Origin: Cognatishimia coralii
GTDB lineage: Bacteria > Pseudomonadota > Alphaproteobacteria > Rhodobacterales > Rhodobacteraceae
Assembly: GCF_037478305.1 (NCBI RefSeq)
Contig: NZ_JBBGAZ010000001.1
Span: 372,001-436,000, forward strand
Length of the DNA stretch: 64,000 nt
Direction: 5' to 3'
Shown piece by piece: positions 33,236 to 42,077 of this stretch (position 1 is the stretch's first letter; each line of letters starts with the position of its first letter). Under the pieces are notes generated by a model, which saw nothing but the letters and a program-made list of their open reading frames with translations, did not search any database and was not told where the DNA came from. The position numbers and the translations under genes were made by a program.

Positions 33236-34363
33236 GTGTTAAGAGCAGTTGTAAGCAATCTCATGGTCGAAGCGAAAAGCGCGACTGGGACAGGTATGGA
33301 AAAGCTAAATACGTTCGACATACTTGAAGATGCCGGCATTGGTGTATTCGAGTTAGATCTTGTGACCGGTATTTCGGTTGCCTCTCCGGCGTGGAAACGG
33401 ATGATCGGCCTGGATGTCGACGAAGAAATCCTTGCTCAGGAAGAATGGCTGTCCCGCGTACATCCTGACGATCTGGAAACCGTTCAAGCAGAAGACGCAA
33501 AAATGTTCGCGCGCGAAATCAAGCGCAGCAAAGTGACATTTCGGTTTCGTCACGAAGATGGCGAATGGATTTGGATTCAGTCCGACGTCGGCATCACCGA
33601 ATGGGGCGAGAACAATAAACCTCTGAAAATGGTTGGCTTGCACACGGATGTGACCGATTTTGTCATGCGCGAGAAGTCCAAGGATGACTATCTGGCGATG
33701 ATCAGCCATGAATTGCGTACGCCTTTGACGTCTATTCTTGGTGCTCTGAAAATGGCCAATAGCGGTCAACTCGGTGAATTGCCCGGACCCATCGGAAACC
33801 TCATGCAACTGGCTCAGCGCAACAGCAACCGCTTGCTGCACATGGTTAATGAGATCCTGGACTTTAAGTCCATTGAATCCGGCGAAATGCATTACGACCT
33901 GGAAAAGGTGAACGTACGCGATGCAGCCGCAGATGCAGTTCTGTCTATGCAGGGCTATATCCAAGACGGTCAGAAGATTTCTGTCGCTGGCGAGCCTGGC
34001 GATGATCCGATTTACATCAATGCAGACGTAAACCGCCTGCAACAGATCCTTGCGAACTTAATGTCCAATGCGATTAAATTTTCGCCTGCTGAATCTGAAA
34101 TCGAGTTGGGTCTGAATATCAAAGAAGGACAGGTGGAGTTTGCCGTGCGCGACCACGGTCCTGGCGTGCCAGATGAGCTCGAAGGTAAGATGTTCCAACG
34201 CTTTACCCAAGCGCACACTACCGGCAAGAAAAAGTTCAAAAGCACCGGTCTTGGTCTGTCGATCTGTAAACAGATGACCGAAGGCATGGATGGTGAAATT
34301 GGCTATTTCAACAATGAAGACGGTGGCGCGACCTTCTGGGCGCGTTTTCCTTTAGTAAGCTAA
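33236..34363 (+). CDS. Soluble PAS-domain sensor histidine kinase, orphan
   Basis: A 375-aa kinase without transmembrane segments. A PAS fold (residues ~25-145; FELDLVTGISVASPAWKRMIG and FRHEDGEWIWIQSDVG) is followed by HisKA with H158 in MISHELRTPLTSILGAL, and HATPase_c with N box NLMSNAIKFSP, G1 DHGPGVP and G2 STGLGLSICKQ. It should sense an intracellular signal and pass phosphate to an unlinked response regulator; none is adjacent. The start is uncertain: GTG 33236 (with an AGGG-type site), ATG 33263 or ATG 33296. Confidence 0.9.
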   Translation: MLRAVVSNLMVEAKSATGTGMEKLNTFDILEDAGIGVFELDLVTGISVASPAWKRMIGLDVDEEILAQEEWLSRVHPDDLETVQAEDAKMFAREIKRSKVTFRFRHEDGEWIWIQSDVGITEWGENNKPLKMVGLHTDVTDFVMREKSKDDYLAMISHELRTPLTSILGALKMANSGQLGELPGPIGNLMQLAQRNSNRLLHMVNEILDFKSIESGEMHYDLEKVNVRDAAADAVLSMQGYIQDGQKISVAGEPGDDPIYINADVNRLQQILANLMSNAIKFSPAESEIELGLNIKEGQVEFAVRDHGPGVPDELEGKMFQRFTQAHTTGKKKFKSTGLGLSICKQMTEGMDGEIGYFNNEDGGATFWARFPLVS

Positions 34364-34378
34364 GGCTTTTCCGGTTTC

Positions 34379-35245
34379 TCATTTTGGACTTGAAAGCTGT
34401 GCCTCTCGCAACATGACGAATAGGCCGGATCCGACGACGAGTGTGGCTCCGAGGATCGTTTGCCAATCAGGCACTTCTGAAAATAGGAAATACGCCAGAA
34501 TGGCCGCGCAGGGCAGGCGGAAGTATCTAAGGGGCGAAACCGCGGATACATCTCCGATCCGCATGGCGGTGGTTACACAATAGTATCCGGTGACGGACAG
34601 CACGACCATCAGACTCAACGGCCCCCAAGACCCAGGCGCAATGTGCCACGCGCCACCTTGGGTAAAATTCAGCATCGCCCCCGTGGGGACAAGCAACATA
34701 AAGGCATAAACCGACAACAAAGGCGTGCTCGCCTCAGGAGGGGCAAGGCGTGATGCCAGGTCGCGAAGCGCAAGGAAAAGCGTTCCCAAGACGGCCAAGA
34801 GATCCGTCCACCCAATGCCTGCGCCAGTCGGTCGAATGATGATCAAAACCCCGAGCAATCCAATCGCCACAGCGGTCCATCGTCGCGGCCCGACCTGTTC
34901 GTTTAAAAAAACAGCGGCAAGAATGGTCAGGATAAGCGGGATCGCCTGCAAAATGGCAGCAACCGTCGAGAGCTCATTTAGCGCAAATGCTTGGAACAGG
35001 AAAAACGCCGCTGCGACCTCAAAGAGATTGCGCAGCAAGATCACGGGATTAAAGAACAGTCGTGACAAAACCGCGGTGCCTGAAGCAACACAGAGTGCAA
35101 GAAAGATTGATCCTCCCGCGAGCCCCATGGTTATCATGATCAATCCGGTCGTGGTGTCGCTGGATGACAGCTTGATCATCGCATCTGCACCAGCGAATGT
35201 CGCCATACCCATGATCATAAAGACCATAGAGCGCAGATTGCTCAT
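34379..35245 (-). CDS. DMT superfamily transporter (EamA domains)
   Basis: A 288-aa integral membrane protein with about ten hydrophobic helices in two EamA repeats: ATFAGADAMIKLSSSDTTTG begins the first, GWTDLLAVLGTLFLALRDLA the second. FLFQAFALNELSTVAAILQA and PLRYFRLPCAAILAYFLF are typical of the family. It exports small metabolites; the substrate is unknown. It starts 3 nt after the fur/mur gene, so the two are co-transcribed. Confidence 0.88.
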   Translation of the reverse strand: MSNLRSMVFMIMGMATFAGADAMIKLSSSDTTTGLIMITMGLAGGSIFLALCVASGTAVLSRLFFNPVILLRNLFEVAAAFFLFQAFALNELSTVAAILQAIPLILTILAAVFLNEQVGPRRWTAVAIGLLGVLIIIRPTGAGIGWTDLLAVLGTLFLALRDLASRLAPPEASTPLLSVYAFMLLVPTGAMLNFTQGGAWHIAPGSWGPLSLMVVLSVTGYYCVTTAMRIGDVSAVSPLRYFRLPCAAILAYFLFSEVPDWQTILGATLVVGSGLFVMLREAQLSSPK

Positions 35246-35248
35246 GCC

Positions 35249-35668
35249 CTAGGCTCCGTGTGTCTTGATCGGAACACCATAGAGTTCGAGCTTATGCCCC
35301 TTAAGGCGATAGCCGAGTTTCTCGGCGATCTTTTCCTGCAACTGCTCGATCTCGGGGTCCATAAACTCGATGACTTCGCCAGAGTTTATGTCGATCAGGT
35401 GATCATGGTGATCGCGTTCCGCATCCTCATAGCGCGCGCGTCCGTCTCCGAATTCCAGCTTGTCCAGAATGCCCGCTTCTTCAAAGAGCTTCACCGTTCG
35501 ATAGACCGTCGCCAAAGAAATCCCCGCATCGCGCGCAGAGGCACGCGCATAGAGTTCCTCGACATCCGGATGATCCGCGCTTTCTTCTAAGACGCCTGCA
35601 ATCACACGACGTTGTTCGGTCATACGCAGGCCTTTGGCTTCGCAGCGGGCTAGAATCGTGTCGCTCAT
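35249..35668 (-). CDS. fur: Fur family metalloregulator (Fur/Mur type)
   Basis: A 139-aa repressor: winged helix with ISLATVYRTVKLFEEAGILD and the metal-binding DHHDHLIDINSGEVIEFMD. It lacks the C-terminal CxxC structural zinc pair and the HxH stretch of Irr, so it is a Fur/Mur type. In Rhodobacterales and rhizobia this form is mostly the manganese-responsive Mur; iron versus manganese cannot be decided here. It heads a short operon with the DMT transporter. Confidence 0.88.
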   Translation of the reverse strand: MSDTILARCEAKGLRMTEQRRVIAGVLEESADHPDVEELYARASARDAGISLATVYRTVKLFEEAGILDKLEFGDGRARYEDAERDHHDHLIDINSGEVIEFMDPEIEQLQEKIAEKLGYRLKGHKLELYGVPIKTHGA

Positions 35669-35957
35669 AGGGGCTCCGGGGTCTTTCTGATCTTTTCAAT
35701 ACAGGGGCAAAAGGCGGCTGGCTACAGCATTTGCTGAGTTATCCCCGACTAATGCGCCTTGACGCACGCGCCAAAAAGGCGCAAAGCCGCTTCCTCTGAT
35801 GTCTGTTGCGTGAGCTAGCAGGGCCTTGTCCCGACATCAGATGTTCTGTTCCCAAAATCACGCGTGGGGCAATCCGGATCAGACAGGCGCGTATACGGCG
35901 TGGCTTGTGGCTGGGACGGAGCACTCACATAGGCGTCCCTTGGGACGAACAAAGACA
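35669..35957. promoter_or_regulatory. Fur/helicase divergent region with nested inverted repeats
   Basis: This 289-nt stretch has no convincing gene. It holds GCGCC-AAAAA-GGCGC (35768-35782), perfect 9-bp arms TCTGATGTC / GACATCAGA (35795-35803 and 35833-35841), and CGTCCC-TT-GGGACG (35934-35947) just before the helicase ATG, with another GGGACG at 35913-35918. No normal Shine-Dalgarno is seen before the helicase start, so a structured leader is plausible. Confidence 0.5.
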
Positions 35958-37541
35958 ATGGCACATTTTGATGAGCTTGGCTTGCCCAAGCGCTTGGTCG
36001 ACCGTTTGGCTGAGAAAGGTCTGACCGAACCAACCCCAATCCAGAACCGCGCAATCCCGCATGCTTTGAACGGGCAGGATGTGATGGGGCTGGCGCAAAC
36101 CGGTACCGGTAAGACGCTGGCCTTTGGCCTGCCGCTGATTGCGAAACTGTCGGATTACGGCACCAAGCCTGCGCCCAAAACCCTGCGGGCTTTGGTTCTG
36201 GCCCCGACGCGCGAATTGGCCAACCAGATCGCAGCGTCCTTGAAAGAGATGGTTGATGGCACGCCCTTCAAGGTTGGCCTCGTCGTTGGCGGCGTCGCCA
36301 TCAACCCTCAGATCAAACGGGTCGAGCGCGGCACCGATGTTATCATCGCAACCCCGGGCCGACTGATCGACCTGATGGAACGCAACGCGCTGGATTTTGA
36401 AGACACCGATTTCCTTGTTTTGGACGAAGCGGATCAGATGCTTGATCTGGGCTTTATCCACGCGCTGCGCCGCATTGCTGACGTGCTGCCGTCCGAGCGT
36501 CAGACCATGCTGTTCTCGGCCACCATGCCCAAACAGATGAACGAGATCGCGCAGACCTATCTGAAGAACCCCATCCGCATTCAGGTTTCACCTCCGGGCA
36601 AGGCGGCTGACAAGATCGACCAGAGCATTCACTTCATTGCTAAGGCCGAAAAGACCAACCTTCTGAAAGAACTTCTGGCCGATCACATGGGCGAGGCCTC
36701 AATTGTGTTCTCGCGCACGAAACATGGGGCTGAGCGCCTGAAGAAGTCTCTCGAAGCCTCTGGCTTCACAGCAACTTCGGTGCATGGCAACAAAAGCCAA
36801 GGTCAACGGGAACGCGCGATCAAAGAGTTCCGCGAAGGTCACGCGATGGTGCTTGTCGCCACCGATGTGGCCGCTCGGGGATTGGATATTCCGCATGTGC
36901 GTCACGTCTATAATTACGACCTGCCCAATGTGCCTGACAACTACGTCCACCGCATCGGCCGCACCGCGCGTGCAGGTATGGACGGCAAGGCCGTCGCCTT
37001 CTGCGCGCCGGACGAGATCGATCAGTTGAAAGACATCCAAAAGACCATGAAGTTCACGATCCCCGTGGCCTCCGGTCGTCCCTGGATGGGGCTCGAAGAG
37101 CAAGGCGGTAAGAGCAAGTCCAAAGGCGGACCGCGTCGTGGCAAGCCGGGTGGACGTGGTCGCGGCCAGGGTCGGTCTGCGCCTGTTAGCGATTTTGGGC
37201 CAGATCTGGACGTGGCGGTGTTTGACAAACCTGCCGGCGGCAAGCCGCGGCGTGGCAAAGGGCAGGGCGGGAAGCCGAACCGTTCAGGCGACAGCAAGCC
37301 GCAAGGGCGTTTTTCGGACGACGCTCGGGTGGAGACTTCTGACAAGCCTAAAAGCAAACGGGTTTGGAAAAGTGACGGAAAGCCTTCGGGCAAACCCAAA
37401 GGGCATTCCGGTGGCGGACGTGACGATAAGCCTCGCGGCAGCAAACCTCAGGGTAAACCCGGCGGTAAGTTCCGTGGCAAGCCTTCTGGCAAACGCAGCG
37501 GGCAGGGCGGGTCCGAGCCTCCGCGCCGTCGCTCGCGTTAA
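35958..37541 (+). CDS. DEAD-box RNA helicase, RhlE-like, with long basic tail
   Basis: A 527-aa protein. The start at 35958 (MAHFDELGLPKRLVDRL) is the family start. Q motif PTPIQ, motif I AQTGTGKT, Ia PTRELANQI, II VLDEADQML, III SAT and VI HRIGRTARAG are all present. The last ~150 residues are a low-complexity Gly/Lys/Arg/Pro/Ser tail with repeated GKP and GGK units, an RNA-binding extension as in cold-induced helicases. The preceding leader has several inverted repeats. Convergent overlap of 4 nt with the PhzF gene. Confidence 0.93.
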   Translation: MAHFDELGLPKRLVDRLAEKGLTEPTPIQNRAIPHALNGQDVMGLAQTGTGKTLAFGLPLIAKLSDYGTKPAPKTLRALVLAPTRELANQIAASLKEMVDGTPFKVGLVVGGVAINPQIKRVERGTDVIIATPGRLIDLMERNALDFEDTDFLVLDEADQMLDLGFIHALRRIADVLPSERQTMLFSATMPKQMNEIAQTYLKNPIRIQVSPPGKAADKIDQSIHFIAKAEKTNLLKELLADHMGEASIVFSRTKHGAERLKKSLEASGFTATSVHGNKSQGQRERAIKEFREGHAMVLVATDVAARGLDIPHVRHVYNYDLPNVPDNYVHRIGRTARAGMDGKAVAFCAPDEIDQLKDIQKTMKFTIPVASGRPWMGLEEQGGKSKSKGGPRRGKPGGRGRGQGRSAPVSDFGPDLDVAVFDKPAGGKPRRGKGQGGKPNRSGDSKPQGRFSDDARVETSDKPKSKRVWKSDGKPSGKPKGHSGGGRDDKPRGSKPQGKPGGKFRGKPSGKRSGQGGSEPPRRRSR

Positions 37542-38380
37542 TAGACCAAACGCCCCTGCATCACACGTTTTGCGGCACCGGAAATGGTGACCGCGCCGCC
37601 CGTGGTGCTCAGTTGGATCACGCTAAGGCGCCCCATATCCTCGCCCTGTCGGATCGTCAGCGCCTGATCCTCGCCTGTGAGATCTGCGAGCAAGGCCCCT
37701 AGGGCTGCACAAGCGGATCCGGTCGCGGGGTCTTCTGGGATATTGTCCAGCGGCGCGAACATGCGGGCGTGGATTGTGTCGCCCTCGGTAACATAGACGA
37801 ATTGCGCAAAATCCAGCGAACCGGGATAAGTCGCGGCCCCTTGACGGAAGGCTGCGACATTGGAGACGATATTGGCCAGCGCCTCGCGGGTTTTGAGTTC
37901 CGTTATTGTGAACGGCAGGCCGACAGAGGCCATGATCGGCGCGTGCGTGGTGGTTTCAATGTCCGCTTCCGAAAGGCCCAGAGCGTCAGACACATGCGCA
38001 AGCGAGGGCTCTGCGAGTTTTTCCAAAGGCACTTCGGTGGTGAACCGGGCCTGCCCGTTCACTGCGTGACACTTGATCGGCCCAACCCCGAGCTCGAGCA
38101 CCATGTCTGGCGGAGTACCTTGATCTGAAAGCGCGACTGCTGTTCCGATTGTGGGATGGCCCGCGAATGGAATTTCCATGGTTGGCGTGAAAATTCTGAC
38201 CCGCGCGGTATGGGCAGGGTTTTCTGGCGGGAAGACAAAGGTCGATTCCGAGAAGTTAAACTCCCGCGCGATCCGCTGCAGGTCTTCTTCGGGCAGTGCC
38301 GTTGCATCCGGGAAGACAGCAAGTTGGTTGCCCCCGAAGGCTTCGGAGGAGAAGACATCATAGACGTAAAATTCGGCCAT
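37538..38380 (-). CDS. PhzF family isomerase/epimerase-like protein
   Basis: A 280-aa protein of the diaminopimelate-epimerase fold: FYVYDVFSSEAFGGNQLAVF, the catalytic-Glu segment FNFSESTFVFPP, GHPTIGTAVAL and DPATGSACAALGA. PhzF isomerises a phenazine precursor, but most genomic homologues have other, unknown substrates, and no phz genes are nearby. ATG 38380 is preferred; a GTG at 38389 is possible. Confidence 0.88.
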   Translation of the reverse strand: MAEFYVYDVFSSEAFGGNQLAVFPDATALPEEDLQRIAREFNFSESTFVFPPENPAHTARVRIFTPTMEIPFAGHPTIGTAVALSDQGTPPDMVLELGVGPIKCHAVNGQARFTTEVPLEKLAEPSLAHVSDALGLSEADIETTTHAPIMASVGLPFTITELKTREALANIVSNVAAFRQGAATYPGSLDFAQFVYVTEGDTIHARMFAPLDNIPEDPATGSACAALGALLADLTGEDQALTIRQGEDMGRLSVIQLSTTGGAVTISGAAKRVMQGRLVY

Positions 38381-38454
38381 AGCGCTCACATGATAACTGG
38401 TTCAAGTTCCAGTCTTTTTGCCAAAGGCGCAGGCGTCAAGGTTTGATCCGCAAG

Positions 38455-39861
38455 TTAAGTACCACAGAAGGTTGCAGTCACACGCTCTTCGTCTTTGGGC
38501 GGATGGGTGAGATCGGGAAAAACTGTGGGCGTGTCATAGGGCGACGTGAGCGCGTCTTGCAGAGTGTGAAACAGCGCATAGTCCCCTTGAACAGCAGAGG
38601 TGATCATGGCCTCAATCCTGTGATTGCGCGGGATGACCGACGGGTTGACAGACCGCATGAGGTCCAGCGGGTTATCCTCTGTCTCTAAACGTTTTTCCCA
38701 TGTTTCTGACCAATCATCAAAAGCCTCACGATCCACGAATTGATCTCTCGCATTGCCCTCGGAAAGGCCACGGAACGTGTTGGTGAAATCAGCCTCTTGT
38801 TTGCCCATCAGGCCCATAAGGTCCGTGACCAGTTTCTCATCCTCAGGACGCGGGTTCGCGATCCCGATCTTCTTGGCAAACGCCTCACGCCACAGGCGTT
38901 GGATCATCGCAGGCATGGCGTGAACGGCGGCCGTGAATTCGGCCACGGCCTGATCTCGGTCCTCAACCAAAGGCACTAAAGCCGTCGCGAGCTGCGCCAT
39001 GTTCCAGACGATGATGTCAGGCTGGTTGCCATAGGCATAGCGCCCACGTCGGTCGATCGAAGAGAACACCTGCATCGGGTGAAAGGCATCCATGAAAGCG
39101 CAAGGGCCATAGTCGATGGTTTCTCCGGAAATCGCACAGTTGTCGGTGTTCATGACACCATGAATGAAGCCGACCGAAAGCCACTTCACCACCAAAGTCG
39201 CCTGCGCCGAAATCACCGCGTTCAAGAACTCCAACGGAGACCCCGCGTCCGGGTAATGGCGACCCACCGCATGTTCAAACAGCGCGTGCAGGCCCTCTTG
39301 GTCGCCGCGCGCCGCCAGCACCTGAAACGTGCCGACGCGAATGTGGCTTGAGGCCACGCGGGTAATGACCGCGCCGGGCAGGGCGGTTTCGCGATAGATA
39401 TCCTCTCCGGTTTCCACCGCTGCCAAGGCGCGCGTGGTCGGAATGCCAAGGGCGTGCATGGCTTCGGACACGACGTATTCGCGCAGGACTGGGCCCAGCC
39501 AGGCCCGTCCGTCTCCGTTTCGAGAGTAAGGCGTGGGGCCTGCGCCCTTGAGTTGGATGTCGCGCCCTTTGGCCTCGCCTAGCAAGATGGCGCGTCCGTC
39601 CCCAAGTTGCGGGTTCCATTGGCCGAATTGATGACCTGCATAGAGCTGCGCGAGGGGTTGGGCGCCCGTTGGTACGTCATTGCCTGCGAAAATGCGGGCC
39701 AGATCCTCTTCGTTGCCCTCATCGGTGATCCCAAGCTCCGCCGCGAGCGCCGCATTATAGGCGATCAGCTTGGGCTCGCTGACGGGTGTTGGTTCAAGAT
39801 GCGTGAACAGCTGTGCAGGCAGGCGTGCGTAGCTGTTGTCAAAGGGGATCGAGATGCTCAT
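38455..39861 (-). CDS. selO: Protein adenylyltransferase SelO (YdiU/UPF0061)
   Basis: A 468-aa pseudokinase-fold enzyme: LYAGHQFGQWNPQLGDGRAI, KGAGPTPYSRNGDGRAWLGP, REYVVSEAMHALGIPTTRAL and MNTDNCAISGETIDYGPCAFMD are the SelO core. Family members transfer AMP from ATP to Ser/Thr/Tyr of target proteins and are linked to redox stress. The start at 39861 (MSISIPFDNSYARLP) is preferred over the extension to 39912. The bacterial form here ends with no selenocysteine (FCGT). It follows the nucleoside hydrolase gene by 37 nt. Confidence 0.92.
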   Translation of the reverse strand: MSISIPFDNSYARLPAQLFTHLEPTPVSEPKLIAYNAALAAELGITDEGNEEDLARIFAGNDVPTGAQPLAQLYAGHQFGQWNPQLGDGRAILLGEAKGRDIQLKGAGPTPYSRNGDGRAWLGPVLREYVVSEAMHALGIPTTRALAAVETGEDIYRETALPGAVITRVASSHIRVGTFQVLAARGDQEGLHALFEHAVGRHYPDAGSPLEFLNAVISAQATLVVKWLSVGFIHGVMNTDNCAISGETIDYGPCAFMDAFHPMQVFSSIDRRGRYAYGNQPDIIVWNMAQLATALVPLVEDRDQAVAEFTAAVHAMPAMIQRLWREAFAKKIGIANPRPEDEKLVTDLMGLMGKQEADFTNTFRGLSEGNARDQFVDREAFDDWSETWEKRLETEDNPLDLMRSVNPSVIPRNHRIEAMITSAVQGDYALFHTLQDALTSPYDTPTVFPDLTHPPKDEERVTATFCGT

Positions 39862-39898
39862 GCGGTCTATATAGAGGCCCTGACCAGCAGCGACCAGA

Positions 39899-40843
39899 TC
39901 AGAGGCGGCCAATCCGTTCAGTCAGCAGGGCAAAAAATCCATCCGCATCCACATCGCCCATAAAGGTTGCGTTGGGCATACGATCTGAGACGCCCCACCA
40001 ATCGGCAACGGTCATGCCGAGGGTCAGGTCTGAGGTGGTTTCGATTTCGACGTTGATGTGGCGGCCTTGGAATAGTTCGGGTTTCAGCAGATAGGCGATC
40101 ACACAAGGATCATGCAGCGGAGCCCCCGCGGAGCCGTATTTCTCGACATCGAATCGTTCGAAGAAATCCACCATTTCGGCCATTGCGGTGCCTGCGGTGG
40201 TACCAAGATCGCGCAAGGCTTGAATGCGAGGCCCTGTCGTCAGTACTTTGTGGGTCACATCCAACGGCATGACGATGATCGGCAGGCCGGAGCGGAACAC
40301 GATTTGCGCGGCCTCTGGATCTACGTAGATATTGAATTCGGCAGCCGGAGTGATGTTGCCAACCTCAAAATACGCCCCACCCATCAGAACGATTTCCTGA
40401 ACACGATCAATGATATCCGGTGCGATCTTAAACGCTTTTCCGATGTTTGTGAGCGGTCCGAGCGTGCACAGAGTCACCGTTCCGGCTGGCTCCGACCGCA
40501 GGGTTTCAACGATGAAATCCACGCCGTGTTGCTCTTGCAGAGGCATCGTGGGTTCATGTAGGTCTGGGCCATCCAGACCGGTCTTACCGTGCACATGTTC
40601 CGCCGTCACCAAAGGGCGCGACAAGGGGGCATCACAGCCTGCAAAAACCTTTGTGCCCGGTTTGCCCGCCCATTCACAAACGATCCGAGCATTCTTGGAG
40701 GTCAGCGCGAGGGGCACATTGCCAGCGACAGTCGTGATGCCGAGAAGGTCGATCTCTTCAGGGCTTCCGAGCGCGAGGAATATCGCAGCCGCGTCGTCCT
40801 GTCCGGGGTCTGTGTCGATGATGATTTTGCGGGGCTGGGTCAT
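39899..40843 (-). CDS. Nucleoside hydrolase
   Basis: A 314-aa protein of the inosine-uridine hydrolase family: the N-terminal Ca-binding DTDPGQDDAAAIFLAL, then TVAGNVPLALTSKNA, VTLCTLGPLTNIGKAF, and the second metal site LHDPCVIAYLL. It releases the base from ribonucleosides, or a related N-riboside. The start at 40843 (MTQPRKIIID) is preferred to 40882. The gene lies downstream of the ferric-binding protein but is separated by a strong terminator. Confidence 0.92.
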   Translation of the reverse strand: MTQPRKIIIDTDPGQDDAAAIFLALGSPEEIDLLGITTVAGNVPLALTSKNARIVCEWAGKPGTKVFAGCDAPLSRPLVTAEHVHGKTGLDGPDLHEPTMPLQEQHGVDFIVETLRSEPAGTVTLCTLGPLTNIGKAFKIAPDIIDRVQEIVLMGGAYFEVGNITPAAEFNIYVDPEAAQIVFRSGLPIIVMPLDVTHKVLTTGPRIQALRDLGTTAGTAMAEMVDFFERFDVEKYGSAGAPLHDPCVIAYLLKPELFQGRHINVEIETTSDLTLGMTVADWWGVSDRMPNATFMGDVDADGFFALLTERIGRL

Positions 40844-40935
40844 GGGCTTTGTTTGTGTTCGCGAGCTTGAAAAGACCATCATTTGAATTTTGACCGCTAA
40901 GTAAAGAAATACTTACGCGGCAGCGATACAAAAAC

Positions 40936-40957
40936 GAAAAAGGGCGCCGAAGCGCCC
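40936..40957 (-). terminator. Rho-independent terminator of the ferric-binding protein gene
   Basis: On the minus strand GGGCGC-TTCG-GCGCCC, a 6-bp stem with a stable UUCG tetraloop, is followed by five T. It starts 24 nt past the stop codon. Confidence 0.9.
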
Positions 40958-40981
40958 CTTTGAAACTTTGTGACGATGGCC

Positions 40982-41992
40982 TTAGCCGTCGAAATCAACG
41001 CTTTCGATCAGTTTGATCGCATCTGCGCGGTTGCCCGCCAATGTCATCAGGTTCACCGTATCCGCGTCAAAGCTGCCCCAACCCTGGACCAGAGGATCCG
41101 CAGATGTGCCTGCTGCGATGGGATATTCAAAGTTTGCGGTCGCATAGATTTCCTGCGCCTTAGGAGAGGTCAGGAATTCCATCAGTTTCAGCGCGTTTTC
41201 TGGGTTCGGTGACGCTTTGGTCATTGCAACGCCAGAGATATTCACGTGGGTGCCCGCGTCTTCAAAGGTCGGGAAGACGATATTGACGCTGTCGGCCCAT
41301 GCTTTTTGCTCGTCATCGCTCAGCATTTTGCCCATGTAGTATGTGTTGCCGATGGAAATGTCGCATTCACCGGCCCAGATTGCTTTCACCTGCGCGCGGT
41401 CATTGCCCTGTGGTTTACGCGCGAGGTTGGATTTCACGCCTTCCAGCCAGGTCTTGGTGGCTTCTTCGCCATGGTGATGCAGAACTGCGGAAACCAGCGC
41501 GACGTTATAGGCATGTGTGCCGGAACGGGAGCAGATGCGGCCTTCCCATTTCGGGTCCGCGAGGTCTTCGTAGGTGGTGACTTCACCGTCCGCGACACGG
41601 TCTTTGGAGGCATAGACGATCCGCGCGCGGGTGGTCAGGCCGTACCAGTGATCGTCTGGGTCGCGGTAGGAGGCTGGCACGTTTGCATCCAGAACGTCGC
41701 TTTCAACTGGCTGGGTTAGGCCCGCGTTTACAACGGCGGCCAGGCGGGAAATATCGACGGTCAGGACAACATCTGCCGGAGAGCGGTCGCCCTCGGCCTG
41801 AAGACGCTCCACCATGCCTTTTGCAAGAAATGCAACGTTGACTTTGATGCCAGTTTCTTCGGTAAAGGCATCGGTCAGCGGTTTGATCAGTTCTGGCTGA
41901 CGGTAAGAGTAAATGTTTACTTCGTCAGCAAGGGCAGGGAGAGCAGTTGCCGCGGCTGCTGCAGCAAAAACTGTGGATTTGAAGATAGTCAT
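40982..41992 (-). CDS. Periplasmic Fe(3+) ABC transporter substrate-binding protein
   Basis: A 336-aa secreted protein with signal peptide ending near ALPALA-DEVNIYSYRQPELI. EETGIKVNVAFLAKGMVERL, DVVLTVDISRLAAVVNAG and GNTYYMGKM (paired tyrosines that bind ferric iron) match the FbpA/FutA family. Permease and ATPase genes are not adjacent, so the transporter is completed elsewhere. A promoter-like region with a CCTA-N9-TAGG inverted repeat lies just upstream, consistent with iron control (inference). Confidence 0.9.
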   Translation of the reverse strand: MTIFKSTVFAAAAAATALPALADEVNIYSYRQPELIKPLTDAFTEETGIKVNVAFLAKGMVERLQAEGDRSPADVVLTVDISRLAAVVNAGLTQPVESDVLDANVPASYRDPDDHWYGLTTRARIVYASKDRVADGEVTTYEDLADPKWEGRICSRSGTHAYNVALVSAVLHHHGEEATKTWLEGVKSNLARKPQGNDRAQVKAIWAGECDISIGNTYYMGKMLSDDEQKAWADSVNIVFPTFEDAGTHVNISGVAMTKASPNPENALKLMEFLTSPKAQEIYATANFEYPIAAGTSADPLVQGWGSFDADTVNLMTLAGNRADAIKLIESVDFDG

Positions 41993-42025
41993 GGCTGTGC
42001 CATCCTTTGTTATCGGTATGGCCGT

Positions 42026-42054
42026 TATTAATCCTAGTTTTTTAGTAGGGTCAA
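42026..42054 (-). promoter_or_regulatory. Promoter-like region with inverted repeat upstream of the ferric-binding protein
   Basis: On the minus strand TTGACC (42049-42054) is a candidate -35. CCTA-N9-TAGG (42033-42049) fills the spacer, and TTAATA at the -10 position is a poor match. An operator here would block polymerase binding; an iron-responsive repressor (Fur/Mur, RirA or IscR) is the natural guess but is not shown. Confidence 0.4.
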
Positions 42055-42077
42055 TGCCTGAATCTTTTTATCGGGCA

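Noticed and set aside
33121..33339. 72-aa minus-strand frame between eno and the histidine kinase
   Set aside because: No ribosome site, and it overlaps the kinase start antisense.
37090..37541. Repeated codons in the helicase tail considered as a tandem-repeat or CRISPR-like array
   Set aside because: Repeats are short, irregular and in frame; they encode low-complexity protein.
37538..38380. PhzF as evidence of phenazine biosynthesis
   Set aside because: No other phenazine gene in the window; PhzF-fold proteins are widespread with unrelated roles.
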